38,029 nucleotides of DNA from an uncultured Clostridia bacterium (GCA_947572235.1 CANPBB010000014.1:1-38029), one strand, 5' to 3'. Numbered from the stretch's first letter, positions 23,428 through 32,360 are shown. Notes: generated from the sequence alone by a model not told the origin. A program made the numbers and translations.

Positions 23428-24783
23428 TCACAGAGAGAGATTTTGTTTCAAAAGCGCCGCCGCCGCCTCAGGAAAGTCCCGGCTGAGCACGCCTAAGGAG
23501 GCCATGCAGTACCATCTGTCCTCCAGCAGCGCAATGGCCTCCGCCTTGGGGTAGAGCAGCTTCTTGCTCTCGTTGATGCCCCGCAGCCGCTCCATAATCG
23601 CCGCCCGCCCCGGCAGCCGGGTCAGGGCCCCGCCGGTGGCCACCAGATAGCGGATCTTGGTCAGATCCTTGCCGTCGGCATAGGTCACCCGCCCATTGGA
23701 GCCGTAGGTATAGCGGAACTTGCCGCAGTGCCGCTCCAGCGCGGTGGCGGCGGCGTAGTAGGCCAGCCGCTCCGTAAGGGCCACCTGCTCGTCGGTGTCG
23801 GGGATGGCCTTGTACCCGTCAAAGAGGGTTGCGGCCTCCCGGCCCAGCTCCTTGGCCAGCTTTTCCAGCCCCATCTGTCCGGCCACCACCTTGGCGTTGA
23901 CGAACACGCCCAAATCCCCCTCCACCGTCCGCTTGGCCATGGGCTCCGGGGTGATCTGGATGGCGGCGATCTCCTCGCTGCCCTCGGTGACGGAGTGGAT
24001 ATCCGTGGTGGCCCCGCCCACATCCAATACCAGCAGATCCCCTATCTCGCTGTAGAGGAGCTTGGCGCACTCCATCACCGCGCCGGGGGTGGGCATAATG
24101 GACCCGGTGACCATCTCCCGCACGTCCTGCATCCCGGGGGCCTTGGTGATGTGCTCCTCAAAGACCTGGTGGATAATCCGCCGCGTGGGCTCAATATTCA
24201 GCTCATCCAGCCGGGGATACACATTCTCCGCAATGTAGAAGGGCGTCCCGGCAAAGATTTTCTTCACCTGATTGTGGTTCTGCACATTCCCGGCGTAGAC
24301 CACCGGCACATTCAAATCCAGCGAGCGCAGCAGCTTGGCATTCTCCAGAACAGTTTTCCGCTCGCCGTAGTCCGTCCCCCCGGCCAGAAGGATCAGATTG
24401 GGCTGGATATCCCGGATATCCTCCAAATCCTCCTCCTGCAAAATCCCGGCGGTGGCCAGATGCAGATTGGCCCCGGCCCCCAGCGCCGCCTCCCGCGCGG
24501 CCTTCACCGTCATGTCGTAGACCAGCCCATGGACCGTCATCCGAAGCCCCCCGGCGGCACTGGAGGTGGCCAGCATGGTCCCATAGGTCAGCGTATCCGC
24601 CCCTAAATTCCTCCGCAGGCTCTCCACCGCCTGGCTCAGGCCGATCCGCACATCCCCATCCAAAACAGAGGTAGGGGCCTGCCCCTGCCCAAGGAACGCC
24701 GGCGCCGGGCTGTTAATATTGTCAAAGGCATTGACCACCGTGGTGGTAGAGCCGATCTCCGCCACCAAAACATCAATATTCAA
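23428..24783 (-). CDS. GlmL/MutL-like ASKHA ATPase of the ornithine cluster
   Basis: A 451-residue actin/Hsp70-fold ATPase related to GlmL/MutL, small proteins found beside B12-dependent glutamate mutase and ornithine aminomutase; a role in reactivating or maintaining the mutase is the usual suggestion. ASKHA motifs are visible: AEIGSTTTVVNAF (phosphate 1), LVLDVGGATTDIHSV (phosphate 2) and YLVATGGALTRLPG (adenosine). The start is not ATG: TTG 24783 follows GGAGGT (24794-24799) by 10 nt and gives LNIDVLVAEIG, matching homologues; GTG 24795 is an alternative. The frame stays open upstream to 25020, but that part is repeat sequence, not protein. It follows oraE after a 1.26-kb repeat island. 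Confidence 0.88.
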   Translation of the reverse strand: MNIDVLVAEIGSTTTVVNAFDNINSPAPAFLGQGQAPTSVLDGDVRIGLSQAVESLRRNLGADTLTYGTMLATSSAAGGLRMTVHGLVYDMTVKAAREAALGAGANLHLATAGILQEEDLEDIRDIQPNLILLAGGTDYGERKTVLENAKLLRSLDLNVPVVYAGNVQNHNQVKKIFAGTPFYIAENVYPRLDELNIEPTRRIIHQVFEEHITKAPGMQDVREMVTGSIMPTPGAVMECAKLLYSEIGDLLVLDVGGATTDIHSVTEGSEEIAAIQITPEPMAKRTVEGDLGVFVNAKVVAGQMGLEKLAKELGREAATLFDGYKAIPDTDEQVALTERLAYYAAATALERHCGKFRYTYGSNGRVTYADGKDLTKIRYLVATGGALTRLPGRAAIMERLRGINESKKLLYPKAEAIALLEDRWYCMASLGVLSRDFPEAAAALLKQNLSL

Positions 24784-24801
24784 ATCCTTGTACACCTCCA
24801 A

Positions 24802-26040
24802 ATGGCGCCCGACAGGGCGCGCTGCTTTTTCAAGACGCCCAAAGGGCAGACCGCCCCCGGACAAGCCGCCTCCCGCCCGCAAGAAGGCGCCCAAAATGCA
24901 GACAGGGGGCGCGCGTGGGCGGGCTTGCCCCGCAGGGGCAAACTCCCTTACACGCGCGTCCCCTAAGAACCCCCGGCTTTTGCGGCCGGCGGGACAGCAC
25001 AGTCTCCTGCGGGGAGACATGGGTAGGTATCATCACAGACAGAGGAACCCCGGCACACCGAGCCCCCGCCCCCCACGAAGGGGGTGACGAGCCATCCCGG
25101 TGTCGGGTGACAGGCCGGTGAGGACACCGCCCCCTACGGTTGAGTTACCGAACACAGCTCACAAAAACATCGTGGCATCGGACATGGTTCGTGAAAACAG
25201 ATGTAGAGGCGCACACCGTGCGCCCGCCCTTCCCCGGTGCAGCGAGTGCCGACAGAGCGAACCGGCAAGGACACCGATCCCTACAAAATTCCAGCGTTTG
25301 TAGGGGCCGATGTCCCCATCAGCCCGTCCTCCCCCAATACGGCGAACCCCGACAGAGCAGGCGCACATTGCCCGCAAGAGGCACGCCGCATCCATAAGCG
25401 GCAGAGCCGCCAACGGCTGCGCTGTGTGCGTCCCCGCACACGGCATACCGGCATCACCGCCAACCGCGGCGGCCTTTGCCGCGCCAAGCCAGCGCAGCCC
25501 CCATCAAATCCCGGAGGCAAGCCGAAGCGGGGCAGGCAGAGCGGCCGCGGCCGCCCACAGCCAATCCAAAGACGGGGGCGCGCCCGCCGGCACTTTCCTG
25601 CCAAGCGAGAGCCGCCGCGCCGGAAGCCGCGCGCCAAGCCCCCGCACCAATCTGCCGAAACAGCGCCGCATCCCTATGCTTCTCAGGGAGACGGGCCTAA
25701 GGGGCTGTGCCCCCGCCGCAGGCGGGGCTAAAGCCCGTCTGAGCAGACACCTAAGCGCGCTTTTACCTGCTTTTCCCACGCGGGGGGAAGGGAAAGGGGG
25801 TGTGAAGGAAAACCGCGTAGTTTTCCTTCACATGCAATCAACCCCGCCGCGGCGGCAGATTTTGGCGCCTTGTCAAAACCTGCCGGGTCTGGGGACAGGA
25901 TCCCCCGGCCCAGCCGCTTGGGGAGTGAACCCCCGTCCCCCCATCGCGCGGGAACGCGCGATAAAAAGGCCCTCGGCCTGCGCCCGCAGTGCCCTCCCGC
26001 CGCCGGAGGCGGCGGGAAGCCCTGCGCTTAAAACCCTATC
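24802..26040. repeat. 1.2-kb repeat island splitting the ornithine cluster
   Basis: No credible gene on either strand. The segment 25699-25772 is the inverted partner of 6537-6594, with GGGCTGTGCCCC, GGGGCTAAAGCCC and CACCTAAGCGCGCTTTT in order. CAGGCCGGTGAGGACACC (25108) matches the region near 6940. GTGAAGGAAAAC pairs with GTTTTCCTTCAC at 25802-25831. GTAGGGGCCGATGTCCCC (25299) and similar short blocks recur. ATCGCGCGGGAACGCGCGAT (about 25942) is another hairpin. It resembles an accumulation of dispersed intergenic repeats between oraE and its downstream genes. Confidence 0.7.
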
Positions 26041-28281
26041 TTACTTGGGCCACTTCCCGGCAGCCTCCAGCTCCCGACGCCGCTTCACCATAAAGGTGGC
26101 GTCATGGATGCCCTTGCTGCCGCGTCCGAAGCCGGCGTCGGCGCCATTGGCGACGGCCAGCTCAGGCGTCACCTGGGTGCCGCCGGCGATAAAGATCAGC
26201 TTCTCCCGGACACCCATCTCCTTGGCCAGCTGGTCAATGGCCGCGATGTTCTTGTAGTGGATGTCGTCGTGGCTGATGATGGTGGAGGCCATGATCACGT
26301 CGGCGTCCAGCTCGATAGCCGCGTTCACCAGCTTCTCCACAGGCACGGAGGTGCCCAGGTAGTGGACCTTCATGCCGTACTTCTCGATGCCGCCGTGCTT
26401 GATGTCGATGATCTCACGGAGGCCCACAGAGTGCTCATCGTCGCCCACGGTTCCGCAGACCACCACCATAGGCTTGCGCTCGATGTCGGCGCGGATCTCG
26501 TCGTCGGTCATCACATCCGGCTCCTCGGGGATGTCCAGCTCGTTGATGTCGATCTCCTCCAGGAAGCGGCCCTTCAGCTCCACCCGGGTGCCCTCGGACT
26601 GCTGCATGATCTCCCGGCTGATGACCTCCGCGTCGGCCAGCCCCATTCTCTTGGCCACCTCTAAGGCCGCGGCCTCGGCCACCCGCTTGGAGGTGGGGAA
26701 GAACATGTTGATCAGCACCGTACCGTCTGCCAGCCACTCCATCTCGGGACGGACCATGTGGCAGTCCTTGCCCCGGAACTGGGCGGTCTCCGCCATACGG
26801 GCGTTGACGTTGTCCTCCTCGTCCAGCTCGTCAATGTAGACGATCTTCTCCGGACACTCGAAGGTGCAGCCGCCGATGAGCTTGGCGGGATCGTTCACGG
26901 CGCTCTCGTCGTACTGGGCCACGTTGTTGTAGCCGTAGTGGGCGGTAACAGGGGCCATGTAGTCGCTCTCGCGCTTGAACACGGTGCCCGCGCCCACGCC
27001 GCCGGTGATCTCGCGGCAGATGCCGTCGCCGCCCCGCTCGGGATAGAAGCCGGAGTCCACGAAGAAGCCCTGCTCCACGGCGTTGAAGTAGCCGCCCACC
27101 TCCAAGATCTCCTCCATAAAGAGCACAGCCCGCTCCTTCAGCTCCCGGACCTTCTCCGGCAGGGGGCCGTCCTTCTTCAGCTCCACCATATCCATCAGGC
27201 CGTCCAAGCCCAGCAGCGTCTGCTTGGCGGTGTCGCAGGCCTCCACATTGTAGATGTGCCAAGGCACGTTGCGCCCCTCGTCGGGGGTGATGGTGGACTG
27301 GATGTCCGCGCTGGTCAGCTTGGAGATCAGCATGTTCAGCACGTGCGTCACCGTGGCGTCACGGGTGGAGGACTCAATATACTTGGTGTTCATCTGAGCC
27401 CGCATCCGGTACTCGCTGAAGAGGTCGCGAAGCGCCACCGCGTAGGGCAGATCCATAAACACGCAGGGGGCGGGGGTGGCGGAGGGAGGCACCGTGGACA
27501 AACAGATATTCTTCTTCTCGATGCCCACACTGGCGGAGAAGATGGCGTTAATGGCGTGCTGCACCATCAGCTCCGGCATGACCTTCCAGGCCTCACGGGC
27601 GGTGGCGTTGGCGTTGTGGGCGCCGTCGATCTGCACCATGCCGCTCCAGGCCATCACCTTCTTGGACTCACAGGCGTCCACGAAGGAGCGGATCATGTTG
27701 ATGTTGCGGTAGATCACATTGTACTGGGGGTCCTGATGGGCGCCGTTGACGCCCTCCTCGGCGAACATCACCGCCACCTCGGGTCCGGCCACGCCGGAGA
27801 CGTAGGAGTGGTAGTTGATGGGCCGGCCCACCTCGTCCTCGATCATATCCAAGGCCTTCCGCTGGGCTCTGACCTGCTTGCGGGTGATGGGCACGCCGCC
27901 GATGCCCTGGGGGGTACCCTCGATCAGGCCGTCAAAGTGGGACTGGCCGGCGGTGCGGATGACCATGATGTGGTCCGCGCCGTGGTGGGCCACCATGCGC
28001 ATACGGCGGATGTCGTCCTCAAACCGGCCGGAGGCAATCTCCGTGGTGATGGAGGGCAGGGGCTGGGGATCAATGTTCTCAAAGTAGTGGGCGGTCATCA
28101 GCCCCACGCTCTCCCCGGCCATAGGCTCGGCGATATCCCGATAGGTAAAGGGGCCGGCCTTCAGCTCCTTGGCGGGCTTTCTCCACTCCCAGCCCCGGCG
28201 GCGGGGACGGTATTTGTCCAAATCCTTGAGGATTTCCTCTACATCAATCCTCTGGTCCATATTCAGCTTGTACTCAGCCAT
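26041..28281 (-). CDS. oraE: D-ornithine 4,5-aminomutase, large (E) subunit
   Basis: The 746-residue catalytic subunit of adenosylcobalamin- and PLP-dependent D-ornithine aminomutase, which moves the 5-amino group to C4 to form 2,4-diaminopentanoate. An N-terminal TIM-barrel region (DHIMVIRTAGQSHFDGLIEG; GVPITRKQVRAQRKAL) is followed by the C-terminal Rossmann B12 domain. The DxHxxG motif is DEHSVG (D615, H617, G620), with His617 the expected cobalt ligand. K628 (IIDIKHGG), eleven residues later, matches the spacing of the PLP Lys in the Clostridium sticklandii enzyme. GGAGGTG precedes the ATG, which overlaps the oraS stop (TGATG). Full length; the family is called with high confidence. Confidence 0.97.
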   Translation of the reverse strand: MAEYKLNMDQRIDVEEILKDLDKYRPRRRGWEWRKPAKELKAGPFTYRDIAEPMAGESVGLMTAHYFENIDPQPLPSITTEIASGRFEDDIRRMRMVAHHGADHIMVIRTAGQSHFDGLIEGTPQGIGGVPITRKQVRAQRKALDMIEDEVGRPINYHSYVSGVAGPEVAVMFAEEGVNGAHQDPQYNVIYRNINMIRSFVDACESKKVMAWSGMVQIDGAHNANATAREAWKVMPELMVQHAINAIFSASVGIEKKNICLSTVPPSATPAPCVFMDLPYAVALRDLFSEYRMRAQMNTKYIESSTRDATVTHVLNMLISKLTSADIQSTITPDEGRNVPWHIYNVEACDTAKQTLLGLDGLMDMVELKKDGPLPEKVRELKERAVLFMEEILEVGGYFNAVEQGFFVDSGFYPERGGDGICREITGGVGAGTVFKRESDYMAPVTAHYGYNNVAQYDESAVNDPAKLIGGCTFECPEKIVYIDELDEEDNVNARMAETAQFRGKDCHMVRPEMEWLADGTVLINMFFPTSKRVAEAAALEVAKRMGLADAEVISREIMQQSEGTRVELKGRFLEEIDINELDIPEEPDVMTDDEIRADIERKPMVVVCGTVGDDEHSVGLREIIDIKHGGIEKYGMKVHYLGTSVPVEKLVNAAIELDADVIMASTIISHDDIHYKNIAAIDQLAKEMGVREKLIFIAGGTQVTPELAVANGADAGFGRGSKGIHDATFMVKRRRELEAAGKWPK

Positions 28282-28646
28282 CAGTTCGCACCTCCCTCAA
28301 ACAGCGCAGCGGCCTTGTCCCAGTCCTTGCCCTCGCTGAGGGCCACGCCGGCCTCCCGGATAGAGATCTTCTCGCTCTTGGAGAGGCGGTAGACGATGTT
28401 GCCCACGCCGTGGCCGATCATGTTGTTGGCGATGGCGAAATCCACCATGGGCTTGGCCTCCAGGGAGGAGAAGCCCATACGCAGTAGGACGGAGCGCTCG
28501 ATGGAGGGGGTGGTATGGGTGCGGCCGTACTCCAGCAGGGGGTCCACCACCTGCTGAGCCAGCTTCCAGAAATAGGCCTTCAGCTCCTCATCGCTCATGC
28601 CGGCCAATTTCTGGTGGCGCACAGAAAAGTCGTCGTTTCTCTTCAT
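28281..28646 (-). CDS. oraS: D-ornithine 4,5-aminomutase, small (S) subunit
   Basis: A 121-residue small subunit of the aminomutase; it forms the alpha-beta complex with OraE and is needed for activity. The sequence contains LAGMSDEELKAYFWKLAQQV, PLLEYGRTHTTPSIERSVLL and MIGHGVGNIVYRLSK, all typical of OraS. The start ATG has GAGG about eleven bases upstream, a weak site. Its TGA shares one base with the oraE ATG, so the two subunits are translationally coupled, giving matched amounts. A 132-nt gap with small hairpins (CCAATAG/CTATTGG; ATTTC/GAAAT) separates it from ortB upstream. Confidence 0.96.
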   Translation of the reverse strand: MKRNDDFSVRHQKLAGMSDEELKAYFWKLAQQVVDPLLEYGRTHTTPSIERSVLLRMGFSSLEAKPMVDFAIANNMIGHGVGNIVYRLSKSEKISIREAGVALSEGKDWDKAAALFEGGAN

Positions 28647-28778
28647 CTTCTCAATTACCTCACTGTCTATTTCCTAAGAAATACTTCATTTTTGGGGGGA
28701 ACCGCCCGATCATAGGGGGATCAGGCGCGCTCAGAAGCTGTCCCAATAGATGTGTGCCGAGCCTATTGGTGCCGCTCC

Positions 28779-30185
28779 TTATTTGCCCAGCTCCTCCAAA
28801 ACCTTCTTCACGAAGGCGGGGGAGCTTCTGGTCTCCTCCACCAGATAGGCGATGTCCGCGTCGGTGAGGGGAGCGGCGGCGTGGCCGGCCTGACGGCGGA
28901 TCAAAGAGCTGCGCATCCGGTCCAAATCGGACTCCTGGGCCTTCAGCTGGCCGGGGTCGGCGGGGAAGACGATGTTCTCACCGGGGACCTCGGTGCGGGG
29001 ATCACCGAACTTCAGCTCGATGCCGTTCTTCCGTGCGAAGGCCAGCTGGGGCTGGATGTGCTTGCCGGCGCCGGTGTACTCGGTCTCCTGGGCCACAATG
29101 ATCTGATCCTGATCCAGCTCCTGGGCCAGCGAGAAAGCGGCGGCCAGGCTGGTGTTGCCGGCGGGGCCCTTCTCCATGCCCTCCAGGGCGGCCAGCGCCT
29201 CGGTGATATAGAACACCTCGCCCTGCTTCACGGTGACATAGCGGTCCATGTAGCGCAGGGGGCGGGCGGCGGAGCGGGGCACGTCGGAGTGGTCGGGATC
29301 GGTGGCGTAGGGCACGCCGAAGCCGGTGTGGGCGGTGGTAAAGCTCTTGCGGTTAAACTGGGTGTCGCTGGCCATGCTCAGCCCCTTCAGATCCACGCTG
29401 GCGGCGATGATCTGGGCGTCGCAGCCGGCCTTCTTCAGGCCCCGGGCGGTACCGGTGAGGTTGCCGCCGCCGGCGTTGGCGCAGACCACCACATCGGGGT
29501 TGCGGCCAAAGCGGTCCTTAAACTGATGGCCCAGCTCCCAGCCCAAGGTCTCCACGCCGCCCACGCCGAAGGCGGAGTACAGCGAGGCATTGAAGTAGCC
29601 GGTATCCTCCAGCATCATCAGGACCTCATAGAACAGCTCCGGGCCCACGCTGAGCTGGAGCACCTCGGCCCCTAAGGCCTCGCACTTGCGGGCCTTCTCG
29701 ATGATCTCCGGCTGGCCGCTGGCCTTGGAGTCGTAGCACTCCTGCACGATAATGCACTTGAGGCCCTGCATGGCGGCCTGGGAGGCCACGGCGGCGCCGT
29801 AGTTGCCGCTGGTGGCGGCGATGACGCCCTTATAGCCCAGCTTCTTGGCGTGGTACACGCTGGTGCAGGCCCGGCGCTCCTTGAAGGAGCCGGCGGGGTT
29901 GGAGGCCTCGTCCTTGACGAAGATCCGGGCGCCCTTGCCGGGGGCCGCGTACTTCCGGGCCAGCGCGGTGAGGTTGTGCAGCTCAAACACCGGGGTGGAG
30001 CCCACGTTATAGGTCTGCTGAATGCGGATGTGGTCCTCCAGGGAGTAGCCGGTGTCGTTCATCAGCGCCTCATAGTCAAAGACGATGCCCTCGCGCTCAT
30101 AGCGGCTGTAGTCCACACCCATGGCCTTCTCGATAATCTGGGCCATACGGCCGGTGACGGCCTGATAGCTTCTGTCCACAATCAT
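28779..30185 (-). CDS. ortB: 2-amino-4-oxopentanoate thiolase, large subunit
   Basis: A 468-residue PLP-dependent subunit of the thiolase that cleaves 2-amino-4-oxopentanoate with CoA to acetyl-CoA and D-alanine, the last step of the oxidative ornithine branch. It has a threonine synthase-like fold II. The PLP Lys is K102 in NPAGSFKERRA; SGNYGAAVASQ contacts the phosphate region and NAGGGNLTG is the second phosphate-binding loop. The start ATG at 30185 overlaps the ortA stop by 4 nt (ATGA) and has GGAGGTGA in front, so the subunits are coupled. Transcribed ahead of oraS/oraE. Confidence 0.96.
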   Translation of the reverse strand: MIVDRSYQAVTGRMAQIIEKAMGVDYSRYEREGIVFDYEALMNDTGYSLEDHIRIQQTYNVGSTPVFELHNLTALARKYAAPGKGARIFVKDEASNPAGSFKERRACTSVYHAKKLGYKGVIAATSGNYGAAVASQAAMQGLKCIIVQECYDSKASGQPEIIEKARKCEALGAEVLQLSVGPELFYEVLMMLEDTGYFNASLYSAFGVGGVETLGWELGHQFKDRFGRNPDVVVCANAGGGNLTGTARGLKKAGCDAQIIAASVDLKGLSMASDTQFNRKSFTTAHTGFGVPYATDPDHSDVPRSAARPLRYMDRYVTVKQGEVFYITEALAALEGMEKGPAGNTSLAAAFSLAQELDQDQIIVAQETEYTGAGKHIQPQLAFARKNGIELKFGDPRTEVPGENIVFPADPGQLKAQESDLDRMRSSLIRRQAGHAAAPLTDADIAYLVEETRSSPAFVKKVLEELGK

Positions 30186-30487
30186 TTCCCGTCACCTCCA
30201 AAGAGAGCTGTTCTGAGAGACTCCTCCATCTGGAGGATCTCCGGCACAAATTCACCGTATCCCAAATCATAGCAGGGATTGACCTCGATCATCCTCCCGT
30301 GCTCCAGACGGCCCACGCAGGTCATCACCGTAACCTCGTCGCCGATTTCAGCCTTCTCGTCCTGAAGCCGCCCCTTCACCCACATCTCAAGGGGCACCTT
30401 CTTGGTATCCTCCGGCAGCTTGCCGGTCCGGTCCTCCGGCTCCAGCACATTCCGGTGGATGCGCACCCAGTCGTTTTTCAAAGCCAT
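30182..30487 (-). CDS. ortA: 2-amino-4-oxopentanoate thiolase, small subunit
   Basis: A 101-residue subunit needed with OrtB for thiolase activity. The family pattern is visible: DWVRIHRNVLEPEDRTGKLP near the start, KGRLQDEKAEIGDEVTVMTC, and GRLEHGRMIEVNPCYDLGYG near the end. It carries no PLP Lys motif, as expected. AAAGGG lies eleven bases before the ATG. It is separated from ord upstream by 518 nt that contain a repeat block, so it may depend on read-through from ord or on an unseen promoter there. Confidence 0.95.
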   Translation of the reverse strand: MALKNDWVRIHRNVLEPEDRTGKLPEDTKKVPLEMWVKGRLQDEKAEIGDEVTVMTCVGRLEHGRMIEVNPCYDLGYGEFVPEILQMEESLRTALFGGDGK

Positions 30488-30809
30488 GGCAGTTTCGACC
30501 CTTTCTGAAATTTATAGTACCGCGCCAAGCGAGGAGCGAGGAGTTAGGAAGTTTTCCCCGACCCAATCTCCCCCCCTCTCGTGAGGGTGGGGAGCAAAGA
30601 ATAGAGCGCGGAGATTTCCCCCTTCCCGATCCTCCTCATTCTCTTCTCAGCGCAGAAGGAGTGAGGGGAACCTCCCCCACTCCTCTGCGTCGGTCTCGTT
30701 ACCCTGCGGGACAAGAGCAACGATGTCGTTCCTTTTGATTCTTTTCCTTCCAAAGGAAAAGAAAAAGCCCTCCGCAGGAGTTTGCGCCAAGGCGCAAACC
30801 AATTGAAAT
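30488..30809. other. Intergenic region between ortA and the repeat module
   Basis: No gene was found. Several GC-rich and purine-rich stretches occur, and a TTTGCGCCaaGGCGCAAA hairpin lies at 30780-30797. No clear promoter for ortA was recognised. Confidence 0.4.
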
Positions 30810-30919
30810 CGTTTTTCCGGAAACCGCGTTTTCGGAAAAACACCTTACGGGCCCCGCTGGGCCCGGTCCTTTTTTCCGGGAATCGCCCGAAGGGGCGCTT
30901 CCCGGAAAAAAGCCTCCCG
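30810..30919. repeat. 110-bp repeat module, copy 2
   Basis: Same module and orientation as 22151-22261: CGTTTTTCCGGAAACCGC, a GGGCCC/GGGCCC hairpin, then TTTTTTCCGGGAATCGCCC and GGGCGCTTCCCGGAAAAAA, ending AGCCTCCCG. It lies between ortA and ord, about 8.66 kb from copy 1, so the two direct repeats flank orr to ortA. Confidence 0.85.
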
Positions 30920-30931
30920 TCATTGAAATCC

Positions 30932-31002
30932 TCATTTGAAATCCGCGGATTTCAAATGAAAACCTCATTCCCCACTCGTTTGAAATCCGCAGATTTCAAA
31001 CG
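30932..31002. repeat. Two palindromes at the ord 3' end
   Basis: A perfect 28-bp palindrome with half-site TCATTTGAAATCCG (30932-30959) is followed by a near-perfect 26-bp one with half-site CGTTTGAAATCTG on the minus strand (30977-31002). The second ends 3 nt from the ord stop codon. Both share the GAAATC...GATTTC core of the family and differ in the outer arms, which stay complementary to each other. Confidence 0.85.
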
Positions 31003-31005
31003 AAA

Positions 31006-32073
31006 TTACTTCACGATTTTTCTATCGGGATTGATGCGCTTGCGCATGTCGCCCATGATGGCCCGGGGCACGGGGAGGGTCAGCATGGTGTGGAGGCCCG
31101 GCTCGGCGTTGATGATCTGGGGGATCATGTTCACGCACATGGCGATGGTGCCGATGCCGCCGTCAATCTCCGGGGAGTTGACCATGTTCACGTTGGGGGT
31201 GCCGTTGATGATCACATAGTCTCCGGTCTGGACGCCCACCTGCTCGGGCTCGATCTGCTGGGGATGGTCCATCTCGATGACGCACTGGCCGTTCTTGTAG
31301 CCCCAAGCCTTCATGGCCACGCCGGCCACGCTGCCCGCGGCGGCGAAGCCGTAGGGGCTCTTACGGTCCACGTCGGTGACAATGGGCTCCATGTCCTGCT
31401 TGAAGTCGTCCAGCTCCCAGCCGATGCCCTCGGCGATCATGCCCACGCTCTCGGCGAAGCCCACGTGGCCGGACAGGTGGCGCTCACCCTTGCCCTCCTT
31501 GCGGAGATAGAACTCCTCCTTGCTGATGCCGATGCCCTGCTCCTCCATCACGGCGGGGCCGAAGGGGGAGAGGCTGTTGACGCGGCGGGAGACGATGTGC
31601 TCCACGCTCTCCTGGCAGCCGGTCCAGATCAGCACCAGCAGATCCATGATGAGGCCGGGGTTGATGCCGGTGCCCAGGATGGACACGCCGTTGGCCTTGG
31701 CGATCTTGTCCAGCTCCTCAGCCAGCTCCGGCTCCTGGGCCTTGGGGTAGGCCATCTGCTCGGCGGAGGTGATGACGTTGATCCCCTGCTCCAGGATGAA
31801 CTTCATCCGGGGGAAGGCCTCCTTGGTGAAGGAGTCGGTGCACAGCAGCACCACATCGGCGGCGCCGGGCTTGATGACGTCCTCGGGAGCCCCGATCAGC
31901 ACATCGGGACGGTCGCCCCGGGGGGTCTTGATGTAGTCGTACATGCTCTTGCCGATCTTCTTGTTCCGGCCGGCCACGCCCACAATGTCCACGCCCTGCT
32001 TCTTGAGCAGCATGTCAGCCATGCCGCCGCCCATCGCGCCTAAACCCCAGATGATGACCTTTACGTTTTCCAT
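31006..32073 (-). CDS. ord: 2,4-diaminopentanoate dehydrogenase
   Basis: A 355-residue NAD(P)-dependent enzyme that oxidatively deaminates 2,4-diaminopentanoate to 2-amino-4-oxopentanoate, the step between the aminomutase and the thiolase. The N-terminal Rossmann fold shows VIIWGLGAMGGGMAD with the GxGxxG loop at residues 10-15. SILGTGINPGLIMD and NSLSPFGPAVMEEQGIG belong to the DapB/diaminopentanoate dehydrogenase group. The frame continues upstream to 32109, but ATG 32073 has GGAGG nine bases before it and starts MENVKVIIWG like homologues. First gene of the cluster; its promoter overlaps that of the divergent LysR gene, so it is probably under LysR control. Confidence 0.95.
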   Translation of the reverse strand: MENVKVIIWGLGAMGGGMADMLLKKQGVDIVGVAGRNKKIGKSMYDYIKTPRGDRPDVLIGAPEDVIKPGAADVVLLCTDSFTKEAFPRMKFILEQGINVITSAEQMAYPKAQEPELAEELDKIAKANGVSILGTGINPGLIMDLLVLIWTGCQESVEHIVSRRVNSLSPFGPAVMEEQGIGISKEEFYLRKEGKGERHLSGHVGFAESVGMIAEGIGWELDDFKQDMEPIVTDVDRKSPYGFAAAGSVAGVAMKAWGYKNGQCVIEMDHPQQIEPEQVGVQTGDYVIINGTPNVNMVNSPEIDGGIGTIAMCVNMIPQIINAEPGLHTMLTLPVPRAIMGDMRKRINPDRKIVK

Positions 32074-32232
32074 AAGTAATCTCCTCCATTTCTGTCTCCC
32101 CTCGCCCAAGGGTTAGGGGATGGTCCTGTGCTTCCTCTTCCTCTTTGCTGTGCCGAGACATGCTCTCCGCATACCGCGGACGGAATTGCTCTGACTTTGT
32201 CGTTAACTTTCACAAAGATTCAGAAAAATGGC

Positions 32233-32261
32233 TTGCACTTTTCTACCATTTATAATACAAT
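32233..32261 (+). promoter_or_regulatory. Promoter of the LysR regulator
   Basis: TTGCAC (32233-32238) and TACAAT (32256-32261) are spaced 17 bp on the plus strand. It overlaps the minus-strand ord promoter at 32252-32280, the arrangement usual for self-regulating LysR genes. Confidence 0.6.
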
Positions 32262-32280
32262 AGCCTCAGCCATTACACAA
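32252..32280 (-). promoter_or_regulatory. Promoter of the ornithine cluster (ord)
   Basis: On the minus strand TTGTGT (32280-32275) and TATTAT (32257-32252) are spaced 17 bp, with an AT-rich segment (ATTTATAATACAAT, plus-strand reading) shared with the opposing promoter. The weak -35 fits a promoter that needs an activator. Confidence 0.6.
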
Positions 32281-32360
32281 GAGAATCTTTTTCATATTAT
32301 CTATTCAAATTTGGAATGGAATTTCCGGCCCCGCCGGCCATTTCAGAATGGAGGCTTTCC

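Noticed and set aside
24784..25020. N-terminal extension of the GlmL-like protein
   Set aside because: The frame stays open but its sequence is repeat-derived, Arg/Pro/Gly-rich, and the ASKHA fold starts at LNIDVLVAEIG after a ribosome binding site.
25237..25731. A possible 164-codon gene in the repeat island
   Set aside because: Composition is extreme (Arg/Pro), it overlaps a dispersed repeat and has no recognisable domain or ribosome binding site.
26758..28392. A 544-codon open frame on the plus strand
   Set aside because: It lies wholly antisense to oraE/oraS, is rich in His, Gly, Val and Leu as expected from GC-rich reverse reading, and matches no family.
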